Assembly (NCBI GenBank): GCA_050257395.1
Contig: JBLMWU010000214.1
Span: 1-64,000, forward strand
Direction of reading: 5' to 3'
Source: JAIRTY01 sp050257395
Lineage (GTDB): Bacteria > Actinomycetota > Actinomycetes > Streptosporangiales > Streptosporangiaceae
DNA: 64,000 bases
In this document: positions 15,875 to 25,063 of the stretch, piece after piece
Layout: every line of letters starts with the position of its first letter
Position numbering within the stretch: the stretch's first letter is position 1
The notes under the pieces: model-generated
Databases searched by the model: none
Told to the model about the DNA's origin: nothing
What the model saw: the letters and a program-made list of their open reading frames with translations, nothing else
Made by a program: the position numbers and the translations under genes

Positions 15875-16711
15875 TCAGCCGCTGCGCAGCCAGGTAGCGG
15901 TGAAATTCCGTCCCCGGCGCAGCGGGGACACCTTGTCCTTGGCCTGCCCCGTCTCGTTCACCATGATGATCCGGACCGGGCTGAGCCTGCCGACAGCCGT
16001 GCCGTCCGCCCGCGCGCCGCTGAACCGGGCGGTCCCGAAGTCCGCCAGCGGCAGCACCCCGAGGCCCGACGACGGCGCCTCCGCGATCACCTCGGCCGAG
16101 GAGTCCGCCGCACCGGTCAGCAGCGCGCTGACCGTGCGCCGCCAGCCGCGGCTGATGTCCGCCAGGATCAGCGTGTAGCGGCCGCGGCCCCGGGCGGTGA
16201 CCGACGCGGCGAAGCGGTCACCGGGCCGCACCCGGTTGCGGAAGTAGACCGGGAACGCGGGATACATCTCGTACCAGGCCTCGTAGTGGGCCCTGGTGCC
16301 GATGCAGTCCACCTCGGTTCCGGTCTGCTCGACCGTGCTGCTGCTGTAGCCGTCCAGGCCCACCCAGAAGCTCGAGTACTGGTCGCCGCCGGTGCAGGTG
16401 CCATGCGGCTCCACCCACCTGGCCGACACCCTGGTGAATCTGCGGCCCGCCGCCGCGTAGCCGGACCAGTTGGCGGAGCCCACCACCCGGGGCCGCGGCG
16501 GGCCGGCCGCGGCCCGGCTGGCCGGGCGGCCGCCCGGCGCGCGCGGCCCCCCGGGCTGGATCCCACCCACCTGGCCGCGCGGGGCCGGGCCGGGCCGGCC
16601 GGGCGGGGCCCCGGCCCGCGCCGCGGCAGGCGCGGCGGCCGCCGCGGGCACCAGCACACCCGCGATGAAGCCGGCCCCGGCCACCGGCAGGCAGCAGCGC
16701 CGGACAGTCAT
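15875..16711 (-). CDS. G1 family glutamic endopeptidase (eqolisin), copy 3
   Basis: 278-residue third copy and the most diverged, with a longer Gly/Pro/Arg-rich pro-region. The core is conserved: NWSGYAAAG, WVEPHGTC, FWVGLDGYSSSTVEQTG, YEAWYEMYP, SSAEVIAEAPSS. The exported protein should be an acid-active endopeptidase. The start is uncertain; ATG 16711 aligns with the signal peptides of the other two, while ATG 16738 adds nine residues. The region between copies 2 and 3 contains an AT-rich stretch (about 15780-15815) that may hold the copy 2 promoter. Confidence 0.86.
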   Translation of the reverse strand: MTVRRCCLPVAGAGFIAGVLVPAAAAAPAAARAGAPPGRPGPAPRGQVGGIQPGGPRAPGGRPASRAAAGPPRPRVVGSANWSGYAAAGRRFTRVSARWVEPHGTCTGGDQYSSFWVGLDGYSSSTVEQTGTEVDCIGTRAHYEAWYEMYPAFPVYFRNRVRPGDRFAASVTARGRGRYTLILADISRGWRRTVSALLTGAADSSAEVIAEAPSSGLGVLPLADFGTARFSGARADGTAVGRLSPVRIIMVNETGQAKDKVSPLRRGRNFTATWLRSG

Positions 16712-16775
16712 CAGGAACCCACGCTCCGTAATCTTCATAGGCGATCGTCTGCCTCCCGGTTGACGGGGCGGAGGG

Positions 16776-17330
16776 TCAGCCGCTGGTGGCTTCCGGCGCG
16801 GGGCGCATCCATCCGGTCTCGCCCGGCTGCCGGGCGCTGGTGCCCTGCCCGGGGACAGCGTCCAGCGCGGTGCCTGCCACGATGGTGTCCGAGATGCTGC
16901 GGAGCAGGGACCGGACGGTCGCCGACGCCGCCCGGTGCAGCACCATCCGGTCGATGCCCGACCCCACGGCGGCCAGCGGCGGCCGGTAAGCGCCGGTGAA
17001 GGTCAGCCGGGTGCGGCCGTCGTCAGCCGGGGTCAGCATCAGGTTCGCGTCCAGCACGGGGAAGAGCCTGCCCATGACCCCGGTGGCCTCCCACCGCAGC
17101 GGCAGGACCATCGAGTCCTCCCGCGGGATCGGGTCCAGCAGGCGCACCCGCACCAGCTTGGAAGCGCCGATCACGTCGCCGAAGGGCCCGACCCGCGCCA
17201 GGCCGACGAGCCCGTCCGCGTACGCCTGGCCCGAGGCATCCCGCAGCCAGCCGCCGTGAGCGAGCGCCGCCAGACCCGCCCGGGCAGCCGGAAAGCTGAC
17301 CCGGAGCATGGTGTCATGGCTCACGAACAT
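16776..17330 (-). CDS. SRPBCC-like protein
   Basis: 184-residue protein with features of the START-like fold: a strand-rich centre (LVRVRLLDPI, MVLPLRWEATG, LDANLMLTP, TRLTFTGAYRPP) and a final amphipathic helix (IDRMVLHRAASATVRSLLRSI). I assign it to the SRPBCC group from this pattern only. The ATG at 17330 excludes a compositionally odd upstream extension. It lies 88 bases downstream of the FHA-ABC transporter gene on the same strand. The ligand is unknown. Confidence 0.62.
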   Translation of the reverse strand: MFVSHDTMLRVSFPAARAGLAALAHGGWLRDASGQAYADGLVGLARVGPFGDVIGASKLVRVRLLDPIPREDSMVLPLRWEATGVMGRLFPVLDANLMLTPADDGRTRLTFTGAYRPPLAAVGSGIDRMVLHRAASATVRSLLRSISDTIVAGTALDAVPGQGTSARQPGETGWMRPAPEATSG

Positions 17331-17418
17331 GCAGCCAGTCAGCCACCTGCAAGTCCCGCCCGCCAGGGGACCAAGGTCCCGTACCGGACGGCAATGGTCT
17401 CCTGCCTCCTGGCTGCTG

Positions 17419-20055
17419 TCAGCCGTACTTGCGGCCAGGGCCCTGCCGGTGCAGCCGCCACCAGGCCACGATCGCGAACGCCACGCCGAGCGCCAGCAGC
17501 GCACACATGTCCAGGGCCCAGGCATGGAGCGTGTGGTTCCACAGCGGGTCGGTGGGGTTGCCGGGCGCCGGGGGCGTCAGCTTGTTCAGGGTCGACGTGG
17601 ACGCGGTGGCGGCGAATCCCCATCGCGACGGCGACAGCCAGGACACCTGTTCCAGCCCGGCCTTGCCCGCGATGCTGAACACGCCGCCGGTGAGGATCAC
17701 CTCCACCACCACCAGCACCATCAGCAGCGGCATCGTCTTCTCGGACGTGTTGACCGAGGCGGAGATGACCAGCCCGAGCGCCATCGACACGACCGCCAGC
17801 AGGCCGATCGCCAGGATCAGCTCGACCAGCGGCAGCGCCTTGACCACCGACCCGCTGTGCGGCATCTTGCGGCCGATCAGCCCGATCAGCACCATCACCC
17901 CGGCCTGCAGCCCGCTGATGAACCCGAGCACCGCCAGCTTGGAACCGAGGTAGGCGGCGGGCGACAGCCCGGCTGCCCGCTCCCGGCTGTAGATGGAGCG
18001 CTCCTTGACCAGTTCCCGGACCGAGTTGAAGGCACCGGCGAAGCACGCGCTGATGATCAGGATGAGCAGCAGCGACGTGGCGGCGGGGTTGGTGCCGGTC
18101 ACCGCGGCCGCCGCGTGCGCGGCCGCGCTCGGGGCGGCGGATGCGTGGGCGCCGTGCGTGGCGGCCGCGTGCGCGGCGTGCGTGGCGGTGGCGTGCGCCC
18201 CGTGGCTGGCGGCCGCGTGCGCCCCATGAGTCGCCTTGCCCCCGTGCGCCGGGCTGGGTCCGGGGGACGGGCCGTGCCGTGCGCCGGCTGGCACCGGCCC
18301 GGGTGCCAGCCCGTTCTTATCGGGCAGGACGAGGATCACCCCGCCGAGCACGACCGGCGCGCCGGCCAGCAGGCCGAGGAACACCCGGTCGGACGAGATC
18401 ACCGCCAGGTACCGCCGGCACAAGGTGCTGAACTGGGAGAGCTTGTTCTTGGACGACGGCGGCGGGGGCGGCGTGCCCCGCTGCGCCTGGCCTGCCGCCC
18501 GGCCTTCCATGGCCGCCGCGACGTACTGGGTGTACCAGCGTGACTGCCGGTACTCCGCCTGCCAGTCCCGGCTGGGCTCGTTGTCGAAGGCCTGGAAGAC
18601 CTCGGCCCAGCCCGGCTTGTTGAAGTGCTTGAGGCCCTCGCTGGGCGGGCCGAAGTAGGCGATCTTCCCGCCGGGCACCAGCACCAGCAGCCGGTCACAG
18701 ATGTCGAGGTTGGCGACGCTGTGGGTGACCACGATGACGGTGCGCCCGTCGTGGGCCAGGCCCGCCATCATCTCCATGACCGACTTGTCCAGGCCGGGGT
18801 CCAGGCCGGAGGTCGGCTCGTCGAGGAACAGCAGCGACGGCTTGGTCATCAGCTCCAGTGCCACGTTGACCCGCTTCTGCTGGCCGCCGGACAGCCGGTC
18901 GGTGCGGGTCTCGGCGTGCGCCTTCAGCGAGAGCTCCTCCAGCACCTCGTCCACCCGGTGGTAGCGCTCGGCCTTGCTGGTGTCCTTGGGGAAGCGGAGC
19001 TCGGCGGCGTAGCGCAGGGCGCGGCGGGCGGTCAGCTGGGTGTGCAGGATGTTCTCCTGCGGCACCAGGCCGATCCGGTGCCGCAGCTCGGCGTAGTGGG
19101 TGTACAGGTCGCGGTTGTCGTACAGGACCGACCCGTCGGTGGCCGGCCGCATCCCGGTCAGCGCGCCCAGCAGGGTGGACTTGCCCGCGCCGCTGGGGCC
19201 GATGATGCCCAGCAGGCAGCGCTCGCCCAGCGGGAAGCTCACGTGGTCCAGCAGCACCTTGCCGCTGGGCAGCCGCACCGACAGGTCCCTGGCCGCCAGG
19301 GACACGTCGCCGGTGTCGATGAACTCCTGCAGCTCCTGGCCGACCAGATGGAAGGTCGACGAGCCGACACCGACGATGTCGCCTTCGGACAGCGGCGCGG
19401 CGCTGATGCGCTGGCCGTTGACGAACGTGCCGTTGTAGCTGTCCAGGTCGACGATCTGGTACATGCCGCCGAGGTTCCGCAGCTCCGCGTGGTGCCGCGA
19501 GACACCGAGGTCGTTGACCACGATGTCGTTGTCCGGCGACCGGCCGATGCGCAGCACCTTGGCGGGCAGCGGGCGCACCACGCTGGGCTCACGCGGCGGC
19601 GCCAGCGACACCGAGGGCGGCCGGAGCGCACCGCCGGGCGGGGCGGCGGCGCCGTCCCCGCCCATCGGGCTCATGCCGCCGGCCGGGCTCACCGCGATCT
19701 GCGTCGGCGGCCGGGCCGGCTTCCCGGCCCCGGTGACAGTGCAGGTCAGCACCGGCCCGTCAGCCGGATGGCCCAGCCGGACCAGGCACTCCCCGCTGAT
19801 CTCCATGCGGTTCACCCGCTGGGTGCCGGCGTAGGTGCCGTTGGTGCTGCCATTGTCGGTAAGGACCCACCGGCCGTCTTCGAGCCGGAGGAAGGCGTGC
19901 TGCCACGACACCCGGGTGTCGTCCAGCACGATGTCAGCGTCCGGATCGCGGCCGATCACGTACGAAGGGCCAGCGGCCAGGCTTCGGTCAGATCCCTGGG
20001 AACGGACCACCAGCGGTGGTGCGGACCCCCCCGAAAGGGACTTCTCGGTCTCCAC
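17419..20055 (-). CDS. FHA-FHA-ABC transporter (Rv1747-like)
   Basis: 878-residue fusion. Two phosphothreonine-binding FHA domains (about 28-90 with GRDPDADIV...VSWQHA...STNGTY; about 165-240 with GRSPDNDIV...VSRHHAEL...SYNGTF) precede an ABC ATPase (Walker A GPSGAGKST near 287, signature LSGGQQKRV, Walker B LLFLDEPTSGLD). A C-terminal ABC-2 membrane domain with about six helices follows. This is the layout of mycobacterial Rv1747, an exporter of cell-envelope lipids controlled by PknF phosphorylation. A Ser/Thr kinase gene is divergently adjacent. An unusual His/Ala repeat sits between the first two helices. Confidence 0.92.
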   Translation of the reverse strand: METEKSLSGGSAPPLVVRSQGSDRSLAAGPSYVIGRDPDADIVLDDTRVSWQHAFLRLEDGRWVLTDNGSTNGTYAGTQRVNRMEISGECLVRLGHPADGPVLTCTVTGAGKPARPPTQIAVSPAGGMSPMGGDGAAAPPGGALRPPSVSLAPPREPSVVRPLPAKVLRIGRSPDNDIVVNDLGVSRHHAELRNLGGMYQIVDLDSYNGTFVNGQRISAAPLSEGDIVGVGSSTFHLVGQELQEFIDTGDVSLAARDLSVRLPSGKVLLDHVSFPLGERCLLGIIGPSGAGKSTLLGALTGMRPATDGSVLYDNRDLYTHYAELRHRIGLVPQENILHTQLTARRALRYAAELRFPKDTSKAERYHRVDEVLEELSLKAHAETRTDRLSGGQQKRVNVALELMTKPSLLFLDEPTSGLDPGLDKSVMEMMAGLAHDGRTVIVVTHSVANLDICDRLLVLVPGGKIAYFGPPSEGLKHFNKPGWAEVFQAFDNEPSRDWQAEYRQSRWYTQYVAAAMEGRAAGQAQRGTPPPPPSSKNKLSQFSTLCRRYLAVISSDRVFLGLLAGAPVVLGGVILVLPDKNGLAPGPVPAGARHGPSPGPSPAHGGKATHGAHAAASHGAHATATHAAHAAATHGAHASAAPSAAAHAAAAVTGTNPAATSLLLILIISACFAGAFNSVRELVKERSIYSRERAAGLSPAAYLGSKLAVLGFISGLQAGVMVLIGLIGRKMPHSGSVVKALPLVELILAIGLLAVVSMALGLVISASVNTSEKTMPLLMVLVVVEVILTGGVFSIAGKAGLEQVSWLSPSRWGFAATASTSTLNKLTPPAPGNPTDPLWNHTLHAWALDMCALLALGVAFAIVAWWRLHRQGPGRKYG
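18100..18275 (-). repeat. His/Ala tandem repeat inside the FHA-ABC exporter
   Basis: Degenerate short tandem repeats encode units such as THGAHAAA and SHGAHATA, about residues 595-650, placing about a dozen histidines in the loop after the first transmembrane helix, predicted outside the membrane. Such a segment could bind metal ions or be a slippage-prone spacer. I do not recall it from Rv1747 itself. Confidence 0.7.
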
Positions 20056-20328
20056 GCGCCAACTGTAGAGGGATTCAAGTCAAAGTAAAATGGATTGGGC
20101 CGCATCAGCCCGCCGCTGTCCAGCGGTGTCTCCGCCCCGGCCGGCAGCGCGGCCGGAAATCCGCCCCCGCCGCGCCTGGCAGCAGGCCTGCCTCGCCCCC
20201 ATACTGGTATGGTCCCGGGCAATCCGGCTCGCTCACGGCGCGCTGCCCGGACCCCGCTGCGCCTCTTGTGCCGGCCCGGGTCACGGCAGCGCTGGCGCCG
20301 GGGAAGGGGCTGAGCACGGGGAGGCGCA

Positions 20329-23067
20329 GTGGGTGACGAGAGTCCCACGTCGGCAGCAGGCTTCGGCAAGGGGTCACGCGTCGCCGGCTACCGCATCGAG
20401 GAGGAGCTCGGCCACGGCGGCATGGCCGTCGTCTACCTCGCCCACGACGCCCGGCTGGACCGGCGGGTCGCGCTCAAGGTCCTGGCCCCCGACCTGGCCC
20501 AGGACCAGGCGTTCCGGCAGCGCTTCATCCGGGAGTCACGGGCCGCGGCCGCCGTGGACCATCCGCACATCATCCCGATCTTCGAGGCCGGCGAGGCGAA
20601 CGGGGTCCTGTTCATCGCGATGCGCCTGGTCCGGGGCGGCGACGTGCAGACGCTCATCGACCGCCACGGCGGCCTGCCCGCCGCGCGGGTCTGCCAGCTC
20701 GTGGCCCAGGTGTCGTCGGCCCTGGACGCCGCGCACGCCCACGGCCTGGTGCACCGGGACGTCAAGCCCGCCAACATGCTGCTGGACTCGGCCGCCGGCG
20801 GCGACGAGCCCGACCACGTCTACCTGTCCGACTTCGGGCTGAGCAAGCGCGCGCTCAGCAGCACCGAGCTGACCTCGGCGGGCCAGTTCCTGGGCACCCT
20901 GAACTATGTCGCGCCCGAGCAGATCGAGGGCCGCCCGGTCGACGGGCGCACCGACCTGTATGCGCTGGGCTGCTCCGTGTACTCCATGCTCTGCGGCGCG
21001 CCGCCGTTCAAGCAGGACGACTCGATGGCGATCATGTGGGCGCAGCTCTCGACGGCGCCGCCGCCGCTCACCCCCCGCCGGCCGGATCTGCCGGTGGCGG
21101 TGGACACCGTGATGGCCAAGGCGCTGGCCAAGGCGCCGGCAGACCGCTACCAGACGTGCCGGGAGTTCGCCAGCGCCCTGCGGCGGGCCTGTGGCCTCGG
21201 CCCGGCCGAGGCCGCCCGGCAGCCGAAGGCCCCGGAAGTCCGCGCCCCTACCCAGGCCGTCCGGCCCGCTGACCTGGCGGCGGCTGCTTCCGCCGGCCCG
21301 GGAGCCGCCCCGGCGCCCGCTGCCGGCCCCGCCGCCGCAGCTCCCGCCGCCGCGGCCCCCGCCGCCGGCCGGCCAGCCGCCGCGGGCCAGCCCGCCACCG
21401 GCCCGATGGCCGCCTCGGGCCAGCCCGCCGCCGGTGCGGCTCCCGCCGCCGCCGGCCTGCGCCCGGCCGGCCAGGCGGCGCCGGATTCCGGCGGTCAGCC
21501 CGTGACCAACCCGGTGCCGGTCACGGGTTCCCGGGGAGCCCCCGCCAGCGCATCCGCCGCCAAGGCGGCCACCGCCCAGCCGGGCAACGCCCAGCCGGGC
21601 GCCGCCGCCCCGGCAGCGAGCGGGCCGGCCCCCACCGCCGCGGCCCCCGCGCTGCCCGGCGGCCCGTCACCCGCCCTGTCCGGGGCGCCGACGTCGCCGT
21701 CACGCCCGCTGCCGCCGCCGGCGGACGCGGGGGCGCTGGCCGCGGCGGCGGCCCCAGCCACCCAGTACGTGCGGGCCTCGTCCGCGGGCCCGGTGCTGGA
21801 CCGGCCGCGCGGCCCCGGCGGGACCGTGCTGGAGGGCTACACCCGGGGCGGCGGCCCGCCCCGTTCCCGCCGCCGCTCGCGGGCGCTCCTGCTGGTGGCC
21901 GGCATCGTGGTGGTGGCGGGCCTGGGCGGCGGCTACTTCCTGCTGCACGGCTCCGGCAAGGGCGGCCCCAAGCAGCACCACGCCGCCGCGCGGGTGCTCG
22001 CCGCCCCGGGCTGCACCACCCAGGTGGCCAAGGCGGCACCGGTCGCGCACACCCCGAGCCAGCTGGTCAGCATCGGCGGCCGGCCCTTCGACGTGGCGAC
22101 CGCGCCGGGTGGTTTCGCGTTCGTGTCCATCGGCAGCGGCGTCATGGTGATGCGGACCACCGCCACGCCACCGGCCATCCTGTGGACCAGCCAGCTCACC
22201 CACGCCCAGGGCGAGGCGCTGACGCCCGACCGGCAGTACCTGGTGGTGGCGGACGGCAGCGGGATCGACGTGTTCCGGGTGCCGGACCTGGAACAGGGCC
22301 CGGCCACCCCGGTCGGCTCGCTGGCCAGCCCCGGGGACAAGCACGCGGTCGAGGTGGCGCTCACCCCGGACGGCCGGTACGCGTTCGTCACGTTCCAGAA
22401 CACCGGCCACGTCGGCGTGTTCAACCTCCGGCAGGCACTCAGCTCCGGCTTCGGGCCCGCCGCCCTGGTCGGCACCATCGCGGTGGGCGCCCAGCCGATC
22501 GGCGTCACCACCTCCCCGGACGGCCGGTACGCCTACGTGACCAGCCGGGTGCCCGGGGCCCCGGCCAGCGCCAACGGCGGCGTGGTGAACGTGATCGACG
22601 TCGGCAAGGCCGTGCACCACCCGGCGTCCTCGGTGGTCAAAACGGTGGCGGCAGGCTGCCAGCCGGCCCGGGTCATCGCGTCGCCGGACGGCCAGCACCT
22701 ATGGGTGAGCGCGGTCGGCTCGAACTCGCTGCTGGCCTACTCCGCGCCCAAGCTGATCAGCGACCCCCGGCACGCGCTGCTGGCCACGGTGGCGGTGGGG
22801 TCCCAGCCGCTCGGGCTGGCCTTCGTGAACCACGGCGCCCGCATCGTGGTGGCGGACTCCAACCGCGACCAGCCGGCCGGCGGCGCCTCGAACCTGGCCG
22901 TGGTGGACGCCGCCAAGGTGCTGGCCGGCCGGCCCGGCCTGATCGGCTACCTGCCGGCCGGGACGACCCCGCGGCAGTTCTCGCTGGCGCCGAACGGCCG
23001 CCGGCTGCTGGTCACAAACACGGATTCCGGGCAACTCCAGGTAATCAACGTCACTCATCTACCCTGA
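20329..23067 (+). CDS. receptor Ser/Thr protein kinase with beta-propeller sensor
   Basis: 912-residue PknB-type kinase. Catalytic domain, about residues 18-280: GHGGMAVVY loop, Lys in VALKVL, HRDVKPANM, DFGLSK and APEQ. A Pro/Ala linker of about 230 residues follows, then one transmembrane helix (about 519-541) and an outside domain of YVTN-type propeller repeats (TPDGRYAFVT, SPDGRYAYVT, SPDGQHLWVS, APNGRRLLVT). GTG start with GGGGAGG upstream. It is divergent from the FHA-ABC exporter, whose FHA domains are its likely phospho-targets, as in the PknF-Rv1747 pair. Confidence 0.92.
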   Translation: MGDESPTSAAGFGKGSRVAGYRIEEELGHGGMAVVYLAHDARLDRRVALKVLAPDLAQDQAFRQRFIRESRAAAAVDHPHIIPIFEAGEANGVLFIAMRLVRGGDVQTLIDRHGGLPAARVCQLVAQVSSALDAAHAHGLVHRDVKPANMLLDSAAGGDEPDHVYLSDFGLSKRALSSTELTSAGQFLGTLNYVAPEQIEGRPVDGRTDLYALGCSVYSMLCGAPPFKQDDSMAIMWAQLSTAPPPLTPRRPDLPVAVDTVMAKALAKAPADRYQTCREFASALRRACGLGPAEAARQPKAPEVRAPTQAVRPADLAAAASAGPGAAPAPAAGPAAAAPAAAAPAAGRPAAAGQPATGPMAASGQPAAGAAPAAAGLRPAGQAAPDSGGQPVTNPVPVTGSRGAPASASAAKAATAQPGNAQPGAAAPAASGPAPTAAAPALPGGPSPALSGAPTSPSRPLPPPADAGALAAAAAPATQYVRASSAGPVLDRPRGPGGTVLEGYTRGGGPPRSRRRSRALLLVAGIVVVAGLGGGYFLLHGSGKGGPKQHHAAARVLAAPGCTTQVAKAAPVAHTPSQLVSIGGRPFDVATAPGGFAFVSIGSGVMVMRTTATPPAILWTSQLTHAQGEALTPDRQYLVVADGSGIDVFRVPDLEQGPATPVGSLASPGDKHAVEVALTPDGRYAFVTFQNTGHVGVFNLRQALSSGFGPAALVGTIAVGAQPIGVTTSPDGRYAYVTSRVPGAPASANGGVVNVIDVGKAVHHPASSVVKTVAAGCQPARVIASPDGQHLWVSAVGSNSLLAYSAPKLISDPRHALLATVAVGSQPLGLAFVNHGARIVVADSNRDQPAGGASNLAVVDAAKVLAGRPGLIGYLPAGTTPRQFSLAPNGRRLLVTNTDSGQLQVINVTHLP

Positions 23068-23160
23068 GCGTGTCCCAGGCCGAGCACGAGGAGTCCCTTT
23101 GCTCTCAGCGATGATCACGCAGGCGCCGCGCGCCGGGACCCGCATGCAGGCGGCAGTGCG

Positions 23161-23898
23161 GTGAGCGGCGACCGGACGCGCCCGATGCCGGCGCCGGGCC
23201 AGTACCCGGTGTATCAGCCGGCCGCGGTGAGACGGCGCAGCCGCTGGCCCTTCGTCGTCCTCGGCGTCGTCGTGCTGCTGCTCCTGCTGCTGGTCGGGGC
23301 GGACCGGGCGGCGGCCGCGTACGCGGGCAGCCAGGCCGCCCAGCAGATGAAGACGCAGGGGTTCCCGGGGAACCCGGACGTGACGATGGAGGGTTTCCCG
23401 TTCCTCACCCAGGTGGCGGCCCGGAACCTGCAGGACGTGCACGTCACCGCGAACAACGTGCAGGAGGGGCCGGTCAGCCTGAGCCTGAGCGGCGATGCGT
23501 ACGGGGTGCGGCTCAATCCCGGCTACCAGAGCGGCACGATCACCCGGGTCAGGGGCACCGTCCTGATCGGCTTCGGCAGCGTGGCCGGCATCGCGCGCAA
23601 CGCGGGCGCGTCGGGCGTGACGGCGTCGGCCGACGGCCCGAACCGGATCAAGTTCAAGGTGGACATGGCGGTCTTCAGCACCACCGTGATCGCGTCGGTC
23701 ACCAAGACCGGCCCGAGCACCGTCCAGTTCCACGTCATCTCGGCGGGCGGGCTGCCCGCGTCGCTGCTGGGCTCGTTCGGCAACATGACCTTCACCATCC
23801 CGAAGCTGCCCTACGGCCTGACGGTGCAGAGCCTGAGCGTCACCAGCCAGGGCATCGTCGGCCACCTGACCGCCCGCAACATCCCGTTCAGCCAGTAA
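23161..23898 (+). CDS. LmeA family phospholipid-binding protein (DUF2993)
   Basis: 245-residue protein with a cytoplasmic Pro-rich start, a single N-terminal membrane helix (about residues 30-47) and a beta-rich outer domain with the DUF2993 pattern GFPFLTQVAARNLQDVHV and a C-terminal VTSQGIVGHLTARN. LmeA in mycobacteria binds phosphatidylinositides and supports lipomannan maturation and membrane upkeep. GTG start. It lies between the kinase and the MacS/MacR pair, same strand, supporting an envelope-stress block. Confidence 0.82.
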   Translation: MSGDRTRPMPAPGQYPVYQPAAVRRRSRWPFVVLGVVVLLLLLLVGADRAAAAYAGSQAAQQMKTQGFPGNPDVTMEGFPFLTQVAARNLQDVHVTANNVQEGPVSLSLSGDAYGVRLNPGYQSGTITRVRGTVLIGFGSVAGIARNAGASGVTASADGPNRIKFKVDMAVFSTTVIASVTKTGPSTVQFHVISAGGLPASLLGSFGNMTFTIPKLPYGLTVQSLSVTSQGIVGHLTARNIPFSQ

Positions 23899-23923
23899 CA
23901 GCGGCCAGCGAGGTGACCCCCGG

Positions 23924-25063
23924 GTGAGCCTGCAGGCCCCGCTGTGGCGGGCGATCGCGGTGTTCCGGTTCGCCTCGCTGGCCTATGCGGCGGTGCTGCT
24001 GGCCGGGAGCCGGGCGGATTACACGCATCCGGCCTGGGCGTGGGGCGTGCTGGCGGGGATGGCCGGCTGGACGGTGCTCACCACCGTCGCCTACGCCCGG
24101 CCCGCCCGGCGCGGCCGCCTGCTGCTGGCCGCGGACCTGGCGGTGACCGCGGCGGCGCTGCTGTCCACCGCGGCGCTGCAGGACCCGCGCAGCATCTCGG
24201 CGGGGGTCATGCCGGTGACCGCCACCTGGATGGCGGGACCGGTGCTGGCCTGGGCGGTCGCCTGGGGCATGGGGCCGGGCGCGGCGGCCGCGATCGTCCT
24301 GGCCGGCTGCGACCTGGCGCTGCGCCACCGGCTGCTGACCGGCCCGCTGTGGAACCGGGCCGTGAACGGATCGGTCCTGCTGCTGCTGGCCGGGGTGGTG
24401 GTGGGCTACATGTCGGCGCTGGCCGGCCGGGCCGAGCGGGCGCTGCAGCGGGCGACCGAGATTGAGGCCGCCAGCCGGGAACGCGAGCGGCTGGCCCGCG
24501 GCATCCACGACTCGGTGCTGCAGGTGCTGGCGCTGGTGCAGCGCCGCGGCGCCGAGGTCGGCGGGGAGGCGGCCGAGATCGGCCGCCTGGCCGGGGAGCA
24601 GGAGGCGGCGCTGCGGGCGCTGATCGCCGGGGAGGACGGCCCGCTGCCCCCGGCCGGCGAGCAGGACCTGCGGGCCCTGCTGTCCCAGCAGGCCACCGCC
24701 GACGTGTCGGTGGTGACCCCCGCGGAGCCGGTGCTGCTCACCGACGCCGCGGCCCGGGAGACGGCGGCCGCCGTGCGGGCGGCCCTGGACAACGTCCGCC
24801 GGCACGCCGGCCAGGCGGCCCGCGCCTGGGTGCTCGTGGACGACGAGGGCGCCGAGGTGAGCGTGACCATCCGGGACAACGGCCAGGGCATGCCACCGGG
24901 CCGGCTCGCCGAGGCGGCGGCCGAGGGCAGGCTCGGCGTCAGCCAGTCGATCTGCGGCCGGCTGCGCGACCTCGGCGGGTCGGCCGACATCCACTCCGGT
25001 CCCGGCGAAGGCACCGAGGTCCGCCTGCGAGTCCCCCGCGACCGTTCTAGGCTGCCCGCATGA
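23924..25063 (+). CDS. macS: MacS-type sensor histidine kinase
   Basis: 379-residue membrane histidine kinase. About five N-terminal transmembrane segments are followed by the HisKA_3 dimerisation motif ERERLARGIHDSVLQVLALV, with His near residue 196. The ATPase domain has N-box DNVRRHAG, G1 DNGQGMPP and G2 GPGEGTEVRL. It resembles MacS of the actinobacterial MacRS system, which senses antibiotics or envelope stress. It starts with GTG 25 bases after the LmeA gene, and its stop overlaps the regulator start by 4 bases. Confidence 0.87.
   Translation: MSLQAPLWRAIAVFRFASLAYAAVLLAGSRADYTHPAWAWGVLAGMAGWTVLTTVAYARPARRGRLLLAADLAVTAAALLSTAALQDPRSISAGVMPVTATWMAGPVLAWAVAWGMGPGAAAAIVLAGCDLALRHRLLTGPLWNRAVNGSVLLLLAGVVVGYMSALAGRAERALQRATEIEAASRERERLARGIHDSVLQVLALVQRRGAEVGGEAAEIGRLAGEQEAALRALIAGEDGPLPPAGEQDLRALLSQQATADVSVVTPAEPVLLTDAAARETAAAVRAALDNVRRHAGQAARAWVLVDDEGAEVSVTIRDNGQGMPPGRLAEAAAEGRLGVSQSICGRLRDLGGSADIHSGPGEGTEVRLRVPRDRSRLPA

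Noticed and set aside
18100..18275. CRISPR-like array from the regular repeats
   Set aside because: Short in-frame codon repeats within a gene, no unique spacers of constant length.
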